NCBI GenBank assembly: GCA_910577215.1 | Contig: CAJTMQ010000082.1 | Span: 1-6,215 of the forward strand | Length of the DNA stretch: 6,215 nucleotides | Direction: 5' to 3' | Source: an uncultured Eubacterium sp. | Lineage (GTDB): Bacteria > Bacillota > Clostridia > Oscillospirales > Acutalibacteraceae | Shown: positions 1-6,215 of the stretch, piece after piece | Layout of the letters: every line of letters starts with the position of its first letter | Position numbering within the stretch: the first letter of the stretch is position 1 | Translations under genes and position numbers: made by a program | The notes under the pieces: model-generated | Told to the model about the DNA's origin: nothing | Database searches by the model: none | Seen by the model: the letters and a program-made list of their open reading frames with translations, nothing else

Positions 1-525
1 ATCCTTAAAGTTGACTGCTTTCTTAATCATCAGATAGATGTGCCGTTTCTTAAAGAGGTCGGCAAGGAATTTCACCGCCTTTTCAAAGATGATAATGTAA
101 ATAAAATTTTAACGGTTGAAGCATCGGGCATCGCAATCGGTTCTATGGTTGCACAGGAATTTGAGTGCCCGCTTGTTTTTGCAAAGAAGAATAAAACAAA
201 AAATATCGCAGGGGATGTGTATACAACACCCGTTGAGTCCTTTACCCACGGTACCACCTATGATATTATGGTTTCCAAGCGTTTCCTCGGTAAAGGGGAC
301 AGAGTGCTTATAGTTGACGATTTCCTTGCAATTGGAAATGCTCTTAAAGGGTTAATCAAAATTGTAGAAGACAGCGGAGCAGTTCTTGCAGGCTGCGGCA
401 CGGTTATTGAAAAAGGCTATCAGCACGGAGGGGACAGGCTTCGCGAGCAGGGCATAAGAGTTGAAAGTCTTGCTATAGTTGAAAGTATGGATTGTAGAAC
501 AGGCGAAATTATTTTTCGTGATTAA
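1..525 (+). CDS. xpt: Xanthine phosphoribosyltransferase, 5'-truncated by window edge
   Basis: Transfers the phosphoribosyl group of PRPP to xanthine to give XMP, a cytoplasmic purine-salvage step. The reading frame is open from base 1, so the gene begins upstream of the window. The first residues read ILKVDCFLNHQID, matching the conserved VLKVDSFLNHQID stretch near residue 19 of the Bacillus subtilis enzyme (about 194 aa), so roughly 18-20 N-terminal residues are missing; 174 codons are present. Counting from the window edge, the PRPP-binding loop is VDDFLAIGN at residues 105-113, with the two acidic residues D106 and D107. The segment KILTVEASGIAIGSM and the near-C-terminal RVESLAIVES also match the family. 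A GTG at position 40 is in frame but lies inside this conserved region and is not the start. It precedes a purine-type ABC transporter by 70 bases. A guanine riboswitch often precedes xpt in Firmicutes, but that region is outside the window. Confidence 0.95.
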   Translation: MLKVDCFLNHQIDVPFLKEVGKEFHRLFKDDNVNKILTVEASGIAIGSMVAQEFECPLVFAKKNKTKNIAGDVYTTPVESFTHGTTYDIMVSKRFLGKGDRVLIVDDFLAIGNALKGLIKIVEDSGAVLAGCGTVIEKGYQHGGDRLREQGIRVESLAIVESMDCRTGEIIFRD

Positions 526-526
526 T

Positions 527-556
527 TTGGATTATTCGGCAATTCAGCCTGATAAT
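527..556 (+). promoter_or_regulatory. Possible sigma-A-type promoter for the transporter operon
   Basis: TTGGAT at 527-532 (4 of 6 to TTGACA) and GATAAT at 551-556 (5 of 6 to TATAAT) are separated by 18 bases. This would place a start point near 563, about 33 bases before the lipoprotein start codon. In AT-rich DNA such matches arise easily by chance, so this is tentative. The alternative is that the transporter genes are read through from xpt, since no clear terminator lies in the gap. Confidence 0.35.
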
Positions 557-595
557 ATAAAACTCATTTAATTTTCTATTACGGAGGTAGAAAAC

Positions 596-1867
596 ATGAA
601 AATGGCAAAGAAAATTTTAGCAATTCTTCTTAGTGTGCTTTTTGTAGCAGCTGCATTTGTAGGCTGTTCATCAAACGCTGGAGATGATAAAGGCAAAAAT
701 GATTCAGCTTACGCAAACGTTAAGATTGGTTTCATCTGCTTGCACGATGAAAACTCAACTTATGACCTTAACTTCATAAGAGCAGCTAAGGAAGCTGTTG
801 GAAAATTAGGTCTTGGTGAAGATCAGTACATCATCAAAACAGGTATTCCCGAGGGCCAGGAATGCAAAGAGGCTGCGGATGATCTTGTTGATGCAGGATG
901 CACAATCATATTCGCAGACAGTTTCGGTCATGAGGATTATATGATTCAGGTTGCACAGGAGAATCCTGATGTTCAGTTCTGTCACGCAACAGGAACAAGA
1001 GCTCATACAGAGGGGCTTGCAAACTATCATAACGCATTTGCTTCAATCTACGAAGGCCGTTACCTTGCAGGTATTGCAGCAGGTATGAAGCTTAATGAAA
1101 TGATTGCAGCAGGCAAGTTCACAGCTGATGAAGCTAAAATGGGATATGTTGGTGCGTTTACATATGCAGAGGTTATTTCAGGTTATACATCCTTCTTCCT
1201 TGGTGCAAAGAGTGTTTGCCCAACCGTAACTATGGAGGTTACCTTCACAGGCTCTTGGTATGATGAGGCTAAGGAAAAGGAAGGTGCAAATAAGCTTATT
1301 GCTAACGGATGTAAACTTATCAGTCAGCATGCGGATTCCATGGGTGCTCCGACAGCTTGCGAAGCAGCAGGTGTTCCTAATGTTTCTTATAACGGAAGCA
1401 CAATTGATGCTTGTGCAAACACCTTTATTGTTTCTTCAAGAATCAACTGGGCTCCATATTTTGAGTACATCATCAAGCAGAATGCTGCAGACCAGGCAAT
1501 TGATAAGGACTGGACAGGCACACTTGCAACAGATTCAGTTGTTCTTACAGATATCAATGAGGCTGTAGCAGCTCAGGGTACAGCAGATGCTGTTGCAGAG
1601 GCTAAGGCTAAGCTTCAGGACGGCACACTTCACGTTTTTGATACTTCTGCATTTACTGTAACAGTTACAGACAGCAAAAATGCAAATGCAAAGGTTGACG
1701 CTGATGGTCATATGACAAGCTATATGGCTGATGTTGATACTGATGCAGCTTACACAGGCGATACAGAGGCTGTTGTTGACGGATACTTTGCAGAATCCAA
1801 GGATCGTTCAGCTCCTTATTTTGATGTTCAGATTGACGGTATCGATCTTCTTGATACAGAGTTCTAA
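596..1867 (+). CDS. BMP-family (PnrA/NupN-like) ABC transporter substrate-binding lipoprotein
   Basis: Extracellular, membrane-anchored binding protein that should deliver a purine nucleoside or base to the permeases encoded downstream. The N-terminus is a lipoprotein signal: MKMAKK, a hydrophobic stretch at about residues 7-22, then FVGC with the lipidated cysteine at C24, and a flexible polar linker (25-40). The mature part has the BMP two-lobe pattern: beta strand KIGFICLHD (43-51), FADSFGHED (106-114), a YEGRYLAGIAAG-type segment, SQHADSMGAP (243-252), and SSRINWAPY (280-288) near the hinge. At 423 aa it is longer than many BMP proteins, with a polar Ala/Asp-rich stretch at about 359-390 before the conserved end (SAPYFDVQIDGI). 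The start follows GGAGGT at 583-588 by 7 bases; a second ATG two codons later is possible. Sequence type supports a purine ligand, but the exact ligand is not established. High abundance relative to downstream genes is likely, given the hairpin after its stop. Confidence 0.93.
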   Translation: MKMAKKILAILLSVLFVAAAFVGCSSNAGDDKGKNDSAYANVKIGFICLHDENSTYDLNFIRAAKEAVGKLGLGEDQYIIKTGIPEGQECKEAADDLVDAGCTIIFADSFGHEDYMIQVAQENPDVQFCHATGTRAHTEGLANYHNAFASIYEGRYLAGIAAGMKLNEMIAAGKFTADEAKMGYVGAFTYAEVISGYTSFFLGAKSVCPTVTMEVTFTGSWYDEAKEKEGANKLIANGCKLISQHADSMGAPTACEAAGVPNVSYNGSTIDACANTFIVSSRINWAPYFEYIIKQNAADQAIDKDWTGTLATDSVVLTDINEAVAAQGTADAVAEAKAKLQDGTLHVFDTSAFTVTVTDSKNANAKVDADGHMTSYMADVDTDAAYTGDTEAVVDGYFAESKDRSAPYFDVQIDGIDLLDTEF

Positions 1868-1890
1868 TTATTGAAAATACTTTTTAACAA

Positions 1891-1926
1891 TCCGTGGCCG
1901 TGCTTATACACGGTCACAGATTTTTT
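1891..1926 (+). terminator. Terminator-like hairpin between binding protein and ATPase (probable partial terminator)
   Basis: GTGGCCGTG (1894-1902) pairs with CACGGTCAC (1909-1917): nine pairs including one G-U, with a 6-base loop. TC at 1891-1892 can pair with GA at 1919-1920 across one mismatch. A run of six T follows at 1921-1926. This is the architecture of an intrinsic terminator. It lies inside an otherwise tightly packed transporter operon with no good promoter seen after it, so it most likely terminates only part of the transcripts and/or protects the 3' end of the lipoprotein message. Confidence 0.65.
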
Positions 1927-1950
1927 AATCAACTTTTGCGGAGGTAAGCG

Positions 1951-3486
1951 ATGAAAGAGGCGTTTGCTATTGAATTAAAAGGCATAACAAAAACCTTTGG
2001 CAGTGTTATTGCAAATAAAGATGTTAACCTTCAGGTTAAACAGGGTGAAATCCTCGCAATTCTTGGTGAAAACGGAAGCGGAAAAACAACATTGATGAAT
2101 ATGGTCTCCGGAATTTACTTTCCTGATGAGGGACAGATATTTGTTAATGGGGAAGAGGTTGTTATTCGTTCTCCCAAAGATGCATTTAAGTACAAAATCG
2201 GAATGATACATCAGCATTTTAAGCTTGTCGATGTTTTTACCGCTACTGAAAATATAGTTCTCGGTATTAAGGATAATAAAAAATTCAATATCAAGGCTGC
2301 AAAAAGCAGAGTTAAGGAAATAACGGAAAAATACGGTTTTGTGATTGACCTTGATAAGAAAGTTTATGAAATGTCTGTTTCCGAAAAGCAGACCGTTGAA
2401 ATAATTAAGGTGCTTTACAGAGGGGCGGATATACTTATTCTTGATGAGCCTACTGCTGTTTTGACTCCTCAGGAAACGGAAAGATTATTTAATGTTCTGC
2501 GCCGTATGAGAAAAGACGGTAAATCCATTATAATAATTACCCATAAGCTTCATGAGGTGCTTGAAATATCAGACAGAGTTACCACACTTCGCAAGGGCGA
2601 ATATGTCGGTACAGTTAATACAAGTGAAGCTACAGAGCAGTCATTAACCGAAATGATGGTTGGTGAAAAGGTTACTCTTAACATAAAAAGAAATGACCCT
2701 AAAAATCTTAAAGAGGTTTTGACTGTAAAAAATCTTTCGGTCAAGGGCGCAGAGGATAAGCTTATTCTTGATGATGTTAATTTCACTGCCTATTCGGGTG
2801 AAATTCTCGGCATTGCAGGTATTTCCGGCTGCGGACAGAAGGAGCTTCTGGAATCAATTGCAGGGCTTCAAAAGACCATTCAGGGCTCCAGTATTATTTA
2901 CAGTCCTGAAGATACCGAGCTGAAAGAACTTGTCGGTAAGTCACCGAGGGAAATACGTAAGCTGGGTGTAGCACTTTCTTTTGTGCCGGAGGACAGACTC
3001 GGTATGGGTCTTGTTGGCAATATGGATATTATTGATAATATGATGCTCAGAAGCTATAAAAAAGGTGCATCTGCTTTTCTTGACAGAAAAGATCCGAAAA
3101 GCCTTGCAGAGCGTATTATCGAAAGTCTTGATGTTGTTACTCCCAATGCATCAACACCTGTTCGCCGTTTATCGGGCGGTAATGTTCAGAAGGTGCTTGT
3201 AGGCCGTGAAATTGCGTTGAACCCAAAGGTTCTTATGGTTGCTTATCCCGTAAGAGGTCTGGACATCAATTCTTCTTACACAATTTATAATCTGCTTAAT
3301 AAGCAAAAGGAAAGCGGAGTTGCAGTTATTTTTGTCGGCGAGGATTTAGACGTTTTAATTGAACTCTGTGATAGAATTATGGTTATGAATTCAGGTAAAA
3401 TTACGGGTATTGTTGACGGCAGAACTGCTGTTAAGGAAGAACTTGGACTGTTGATGACGAAAAGTACGGAAAAGGAGGAGCATTGA
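1951..3486 (+). CDS. Double-domain ABC transporter ATPase (NupO-like, purine nucleoside/base import)
   Basis: Cytoplasmic energy-coupling subunit with two nucleotide-binding domains in one 511-aa chain, the usual length for the NupO/RbsA type. Domain 1 (about 5-235) has Walker A GENGSGKT (39-46), Q-loop HQHF with Q88, a weak signature MSVSEKQ (141-147), Walker B ILILDEP (161-167) with catalytic E166, and the switch histidine H198. Domain 2 (about 255-505) has a degenerate Walker A GISGCGQK (290-297) with Gln at the usual Lys position, a good signature LSGGN (407-411), and VAYPVRGLD in place of Walker B, with Y432 where a catalytic Glu would be. The composite site of Walker A/B from domain 1 and LSGGN from domain 2 is complete; the other is not, as is known for this class. 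The start follows GGAGGT (1940-1945) by 5 bases. Its end overlaps the Shine-Dalgarno of the next gene. Confidence 0.95.
   Translation: MKEAFAIELKGITKTFGSVIANKDVNLQVKQGEILAILGENGSGKTTLMNMVSGIYFPDEGQIFVNGEEVVIRSPKDAFKYKIGMIHQHFKLVDVFTATENIVLGIKDNKKFNIKAAKSRVKEITEKYGFVIDLDKKVYEMSVSEKQTVEIIKVLYRGADILILDEPTAVLTPQETERLFNVLRRMRKDGKSIIIITHKLHEVLEISDRVTTLRKGEYVGTVNTSEATEQSLTEMMVGEKVTLNIKRNDPKNLKEVLTVKNLSVKGAEDKLILDDVNFTAYSGEILGIAGISGCGQKELLESIAGLQKTIQGSSIIYSPEDTELKELVGKSPREIRKLGVALSFVPEDRLGMGLVGNMDIIDNMMLRSYKKGASAFLDRKDPKSLAERIIESLDVVTPNASTPVRRLSGGNVQKVLVGREIALNPKVLMVAYPVRGLDINSSYTIYNLLNKQKESGVAVIFVGEDLDVLIELCDRIMVMNSGKITGIVDGRTAVKEELGLLMTKSTEKEEH
3473..3480 (+). promoter_or_regulatory. Shine-Dalgarno site that decides the permease 1 start
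   Basis: AGGAGGAG lies in the last codons of the ATPase gene. AGGAG at 3476-3480 is 8 bases from ATG at 3489, a normal spacing. AGGAGG at 3473-3478 is only 4 bases from the in-frame TTG at 3483, which would overlap the ATPase stop codon (TTGA). The ATG is preferred; the TTG adds just two residues. Confidence 0.6.
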
Positions 3487-3488
3487 AA

Positions 3489-4595
3489 ATGAGTGTTGGT
3501 AAAAAAAAGAAAGAACCGCTTTTTCATATTGTGAAACGAGATGCTCTTCCGTGGCAGAAAACGTGGCTTATACGCGTAGGGGCAATTGCCGCTGCACTTA
3601 TTGTTTGTGCATTGTTAACAGTGTTTTTGACTCATGAAAATCCTATAAGTGTTTATGCAACAATGTTTAAAGGTGCTTTCGGCACAACAAGAAGAGTGTG
3701 GAATCTGTTTCAGAGTCTCGCAATACTTCTTTGTATTTCTCTTGCCGTAACGCCTGCATTTAAAATGCGGTTCTGGAATATCGGTGCAGAGGGTCAGGTT
3801 CTTATCGGAGGTCTTGCAACTGCAGCCTGTATGATTTGCCTTGGCGGAAAAATTCCGAATGCACTTCTTATTGTTGTTATGATTATTGCGAGCATAGCAG
3901 CGGGTGCGGTCTGGGCATTGATTCCTGCATTCTTTAAGGCGAAGTTTTACACTAATGAAACCTTGTTTACGCTTATGATGAATTATGTTGCAATTCAGCT
4001 TGTTTCATATTTTGTTATGTATTGGGAATCTCCGAAAGGTTCAGGCAAAATCGGTATTATCAATCAGGCAGGTCACGAAGGCTGGTTTCCTGTTATAGGA
4101 AATTATGATTATCTTCTGAATATCATAATTGTTTTTGTTATTACCATATTGATGTATATTTATCTGAAATACAGCAAGCACGGCTATGAAATTTCAGTTG
4201 TTGGTGAATCGGAAAATACGGCAAGATACATAGGTATTAATGTTAAAAAGGTTATTATCCGCACAATGCTTCTTTCGGGTGCAGTTTGCGGTGTGGCAGG
4301 TTTGTTGCTTGTAGGAAGCACAAACCACACCATCACAACAACTGTTGCAAACGGACGCGGGTTTACGGCAATTATGGTTTCGTGGCTTGCAAAGTTTAAC
4401 CCGATATATATGATTTTAACATCATTTATTCTTGTTTTCCTTGAAAAGGGCGCAGGCGAAATTTCAACTGTGTTCGGTCTGAATCAGTCTTTTTCAGACA
4501 TTATAACAGGTATTATTTTATTCTTTATAATCGGAAGTGAATTTTTTATTAACTATCAGCTTCATTTCCGTCATTCACACAAGGAGGTAAAGTAA
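3489..4595 (+). CDS. ABC transporter permease 1 (NupP-like, BMP/purine transporter family)
   Basis: Integral membrane subunit of the importer, pairing with the permease encoded next. The 368-aa chain starts with a basic cytoplasmic tail (SVGKKKKEPLF) and has about nine hydrophobic segments by eye, near residues 27-48, 71-90, 102-118, 124-148, 154-177, 206-226, 250-272, 287-315 and 333-354. Family marks are NIGAEGQ (97-103), the NETLFTLMMNYVA stretch in the central membrane region, and the cytoplasmic loop GESENTARYIGIN (239-251), which aligns with GENPATADAAGIN in permease 2 and is the likely contact with the ATPase. The length is normal for NupP-type permeases. The start codon is ATG at 3489, or TTG at 3483 overlapping the ATPase stop. 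Only one base separates its stop from the next gene, and its last codons carry that gene's Shine-Dalgarno, so translation is probably coupled. Confidence 0.94.
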   Translation: MSVGKKKKEPLFHIVKRDALPWQKTWLIRVGAIAAALIVCALLTVFLTHENPISVYATMFKGAFGTTRRVWNLFQSLAILLCISLAVTPAFKMRFWNIGAEGQVLIGGLATAACMICLGGKIPNALLIVVMIIASIAAGAVWALIPAFFKAKFYTNETLFTLMMNYVAIQLVSYFVMYWESPKGSGKIGIINQAGHEGWFPVIGNYDYLLNIIIVFVITILMYIYLKYSKHGYEISVVGESENTARYIGINVKKVIIRTMLLSGAVCGVAGLLLVGSTNHTITTTVANGRGFTAIMVSWLAKFNPIYMILTSFILVFLEKGAGEISTVFGLNQSFSDIITGIILFFIIGSEFFINYQLHFRHSHKEVK

Positions 4596-4596
4596 A

Positions 4597-5595
4597 ATGG
4601 TTTCTTCAACAATAATTACTTTTCTTCAGCGTGCGGTTTGTCAGGGAATTCCGTTGCTTTATGGTGCAACAGGTGAAATCCTGACTGAAAAATCAGGAAA
4701 CCTTAATCTTGGTATTCCCGGTATTATGTATGTTGGCGGTATCAGCGGCGTAATAGGTTCATTTCTGTATGAAAATTCACTTGCATCACGTGATTTAATA
4801 AATCCTGTGCTTGCAGTGCTTATTCCGGTTATCTGTACTGTTTTCGGCTCAATGCTTGTTGGTCTTATCTATTGCTTCCTTACAGTAACATTAAGAGCAA
4901 ATCAGAATGTTACGGGTCTTGCAATCACAACCTTCGGTGTTGGCTTCGGAAACTTTTTCGGCGGTTCGCTTGTTAAGCTTACAGGCAGTGATGTTCCTTC
5001 CGTAGCACTTACGGCAACAAGCAATTTCTTCAGAAAAACACTTCCGTTTGCCGAAACAACAGGCTGGTTCGGCAAGGTATTCTTATCATATGGTTTTCTG
5101 GCTTATGCTGCAATTATTATTGCAATACTGTGTGCAGTGTTCCTCAGACGTACAAGAGGGGGACTCCATCTCAGGGCAGTAGGTGAAAATCCTGCAACAG
5201 CAGATGCAGCAGGCATAAATGTTGAAAAAACAAAGTATTTTGCAACCTGCATAGGCAGTGTAATAGCAGGCTTGGGCGGACTTTATTATGTTATGGATTA
5301 TGCCTGCGGTGTATGGTCAAACGAAGGCTTTGGTGACAGAGGCTGGCTTGCAATTGCTCTTGTTATATTTGCAATCTGGAAGCCTGATTTTGCAATATTC
5401 GGCTCTATCCTTTTCGGTGGTCTTTATATTGTTTATCTGTATATCCCGGGTCTTGCACTGCGCACGCAGGAACTTATTAAGATGCTTCCGTATGTGGTTA
5501 CAATTATAGTTCTTATAATCAGCTCAATGCGCAATAAAAAAGAAAATCAGGGCCCGCAGTCACTCGGACTGTCTTACTTCAGGGAGGAGCGTTAG
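4597..5595 (+). CDS. ABC transporter permease 2 (NupQ-like, BMP/purine transporter family)
   Basis: Second membrane subunit of the importer, 332 aa and mostly hydrophobic, in keeping with the shorter NupQ-type partner. The N-terminal part has the family pattern of a short re-entrant or amphipathic start (LYGATGEILTEKSGNLNLG, residues 21-39), followed by GIPGIMYVGG. Most relatives have Glu in an NLGVEG motif where this protein has Pro at residue 41. The cytoplasmic coupling loop is LRAVGENPATADAAGIN (192-208). Later membrane segments include a GFGDRGWLAIALVIF stretch typical of the family. The gene begins one base after permease 1, with AGGAGGT at 4582-4588 placed 8 bases before ATG. It ends one base before hpt. 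Substrate specificity cannot be read from the permease alone. Confidence 0.94.
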   Translation: MVSSTIITFLQRAVCQGIPLLYGATGEILTEKSGNLNLGIPGIMYVGGISGVIGSFLYENSLASRDLINPVLAVLIPVICTVFGSMLVGLIYCFLTVTLRANQNVTGLAITTFGVGFGNFFGGSLVKLTGSDVPSVALTATSNFFRKTLPFAETTGWFGKVFLSYGFLAYAAIIIAILCAVFLRRTRGGLHLRAVGENPATADAAGINVEKTKYFATCIGSVIAGLGGLYYVMDYACGVWSNEGFGDRGWLAIALVIFAIWKPDFAIFGSILFGGLYIVYLYIPGLALRTQELIKMLPYVVTIIVLIISSMRNKKENQGPQSLGLSYFREER

Positions 5596-5596
5596 T

Positions 5597-6136
5597 ATGC
5601 TGTCTGATATTGAAAAAATTCTTGTTTCGGAGGAAGAACTCAGAAAAATCAATGTCCGCTTAGGTGAAAAAATAACAGAAGATTTTGAAGGCAAAAATCT
5701 TCTTGTACTCGGTATTCTTAAAGGCTGTGTGTTTTTTATGACGGATCTTGTAAGAAATATTAATCTGCCTATGAGTATAGATTTTATGTCCGTTTCTTCA
5801 TACGGCAGCGGCACTGAATCAACGGGCAGAGTAAAAATCACCAAGGATATTGATATAGATTTGAATGGCTATGATGTTCTTCTTGTTGAAGATATTCTTG
5901 ACAGCGGCAGAACACTCAACTATGTTTCGGATATTCTTAAAACAAGGGGTGCCAAATCAATCAGCATTGTTACACTTCTTGATAAGCCTGAAAGGCGTGT
6001 TGCTCCTATAACTCCCGATTATGTAGGCTGTGATGTGCCGGATGAATTTGTAGTAGGCTATGGTCTTGATTATGATCAGAAATACAGAAATCTTCCGTAT
6101 ATAGGACAGCTTCGCCGAAGTGTTTATGAAAAATAA
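5597..6136 (+). CDS. hpt: Hypoxanthine-guanine phosphoribosyltransferase
   Basis: Converts hypoxanthine or guanine plus PRPP to IMP or GMP in the cytoplasm, trapping imported purine base. At 179 aa it has the normal bacterial Hpt length and appears complete. Visible landmarks: ILKG at 40-43 (pyrophosphate-binding loop), the mobile-loop SSYG at 67-70, the PRPP-binding motif VEDILDSGRTL at 97-107 with acidic pair E98-D99 and the probable general base D102, K130 in LLDKPERR (purine contact by family analogy), and the C-terminal signature VPDEFVVGYGLDY at 147-159. The start ATG is one base after the permease 2 stop. The Shine-Dalgarno GGGAGG (5582-5587) lies inside the permease 2 gene, so the salvage enzyme is made together with the transporter. 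A terminator begins 8 bases after its stop, so it is the last gene of the operon. Confidence 0.97.
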   Translation: MLSDIEKILVSEEELRKINVRLGEKITEDFEGKNLLVLGILKGCVFFMTDLVRNINLPMSIDFMSVSSYGSGTESTGRVKITKDIDIDLNGYDVLLVEDILDSGRTLNYVSDILKTRGAKSISIVTLLDKPERRVAPITPDYVGCDVPDEFVVGYGLDYDQKYRNLPYIGQLRRSVYEK

Positions 6137-6143
6137 TATAAAT

Positions 6144-6180
6144 AAAAGCACCTTTGCATAAAAAGCAAAGGTGCTTTTTT
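6144..6180 (+). terminator. Strong rho-independent terminator after hpt
   Basis: GCACCTTTGC (6148-6157) pairs perfectly with GCAAAGGTGC (6165-6174) around a 7-base loop (ATAAAAA). The stem can be extended by AAAA (6144-6147) against the first four T. Six T follow at 6175-6180. The A-rich upstream arm means it could also work on the minus strand for a convergent gene, but no such gene is seen in the 35 bases left. Confidence 0.93.
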
Positions 6181-6215
6181 ATATGTTAATTTTGGTTTTT
6201 ATATTAAATTATTAT

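Noticed and set aside
72..257. Minus-strand open frames (72-257, 806-1030, 1975-2217, 2550-2786, 3285-3527, 5560-5844, 5957-6151)
   Set aside because: Each lies wholly or mostly opposite a confidently identified plus-strand gene, has no recognisable protein features and no good ribosome binding site of its own that I could see.
40..525. xpt starting at GTG 40
   Set aside because: The frame is open to base 1 and the residues encoded at 1-39 match the conserved Xpt N-terminal segment, so the true start is upstream of the window.
526..595. Purine riboswitch in front of the lipoprotein gene
   Set aside because: The gap is only 70 bases and lacks the paired-loop core expected for a guanine/adenine aptamer; no PurR-box-like palindrome was seen either.
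1260..1568. Alternative plus-strand frames within genes (116-313, 1260-1568, 5288-5509)
   Set aside because: They are out-of-frame shadows of xpt, the binding lipoprotein and permease 2, with compositions typical of frame-shifted translation.
1868..1950. Promoter for the ATPase gene starting from TTGAAA at 1871
   Set aside because: The -35-like hexamer is good, but no -10-like sequence lies at 16-19 bases; that place is taken by the GC-rich hairpin.
5556..5572. Small hairpin CAGTC-ACTCG-GACTG just before the hpt Shine-Dalgarno
   Set aside because: Five to six pairs inside the permease 2 coding region, not followed by a T-run and not covering the ribosome site; likely chance.
6181..6215. Promoter for a following gene in the AT-rich tail
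   Set aside because: TTGGTT at 6192 and TATTAT at 6210 are only 12 bases apart, and the window ends there.

Overview
The window is a compact, all-plus-strand block of six genes for purine uptake and salvage. The order is xanthine phosphoribosyltransferase (xpt, 5' end cut off by the window), a BMP-family substrate-binding lipoprotein, a double-domain ABC ATPase, two ABC permeases, and hypoxanthine-guanine phosphoribosyltransferase (hpt). A strong intrinsic terminator follows hpt. The DNA is AT-rich, Shine-Dalgarno sites are strong (GGAGG type), intergenic gaps are tiny, and the lipoprotein has a Gram-positive-style lipobox. Together with the protein sequences this suggests a low-GC Firmicute, probably a gut-type Clostridia/Oscillospiraceae member. 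The lineage is an inference from style, not from a marker gene.

Layout: 1-525 is the xpt 3' part. 526-595 is a 70-base gap with a possible sigma-A-type promoter and no convincing terminator. 596-1867 is the binding lipoprotein. 1868-1950 is an 83-base gap carrying a terminator-like hairpin with a T-run. 1951-3486 is the ATPase, 3489-4595 is permease 1, 4597-5595 is permease 2 and 5597-6136 is hpt; these four are nearly contiguous and each of the last three has its Shine-Dalgarno inside the end of the previous gene. 6144-6180 is the rho-independent terminator, and the last 35 bases are featureless AT-rich DNA. No gap is longer than about 83 bases. I see no mobile element, CRISPR array, tRNA or rRNA.

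How it works together: the lipoprotein would capture a purine compound outside the membrane. The two permeases form the channel, and the ATPase, which has one intact and one degenerate ATP site, drives import. Xpt and Hpt then convert xanthine, hypoxanthine or guanine plus PRPP to XMP, IMP or GMP, trapping the base in the cell. The transporter resembles the NupNOPQ/BmpA guanosine-type systems. However, it is bracketed by two base-specific phosphoribosyltransferases with no nucleoside-cleaving enzyme in view, and its binding protein departs by eye from the nucleoside-binding pattern. Free purine bases are therefore a reasonable alternative substrate. Nothing here looks like a wholly new system; the substrate question and the mid-operon hairpin are the points most worth following.
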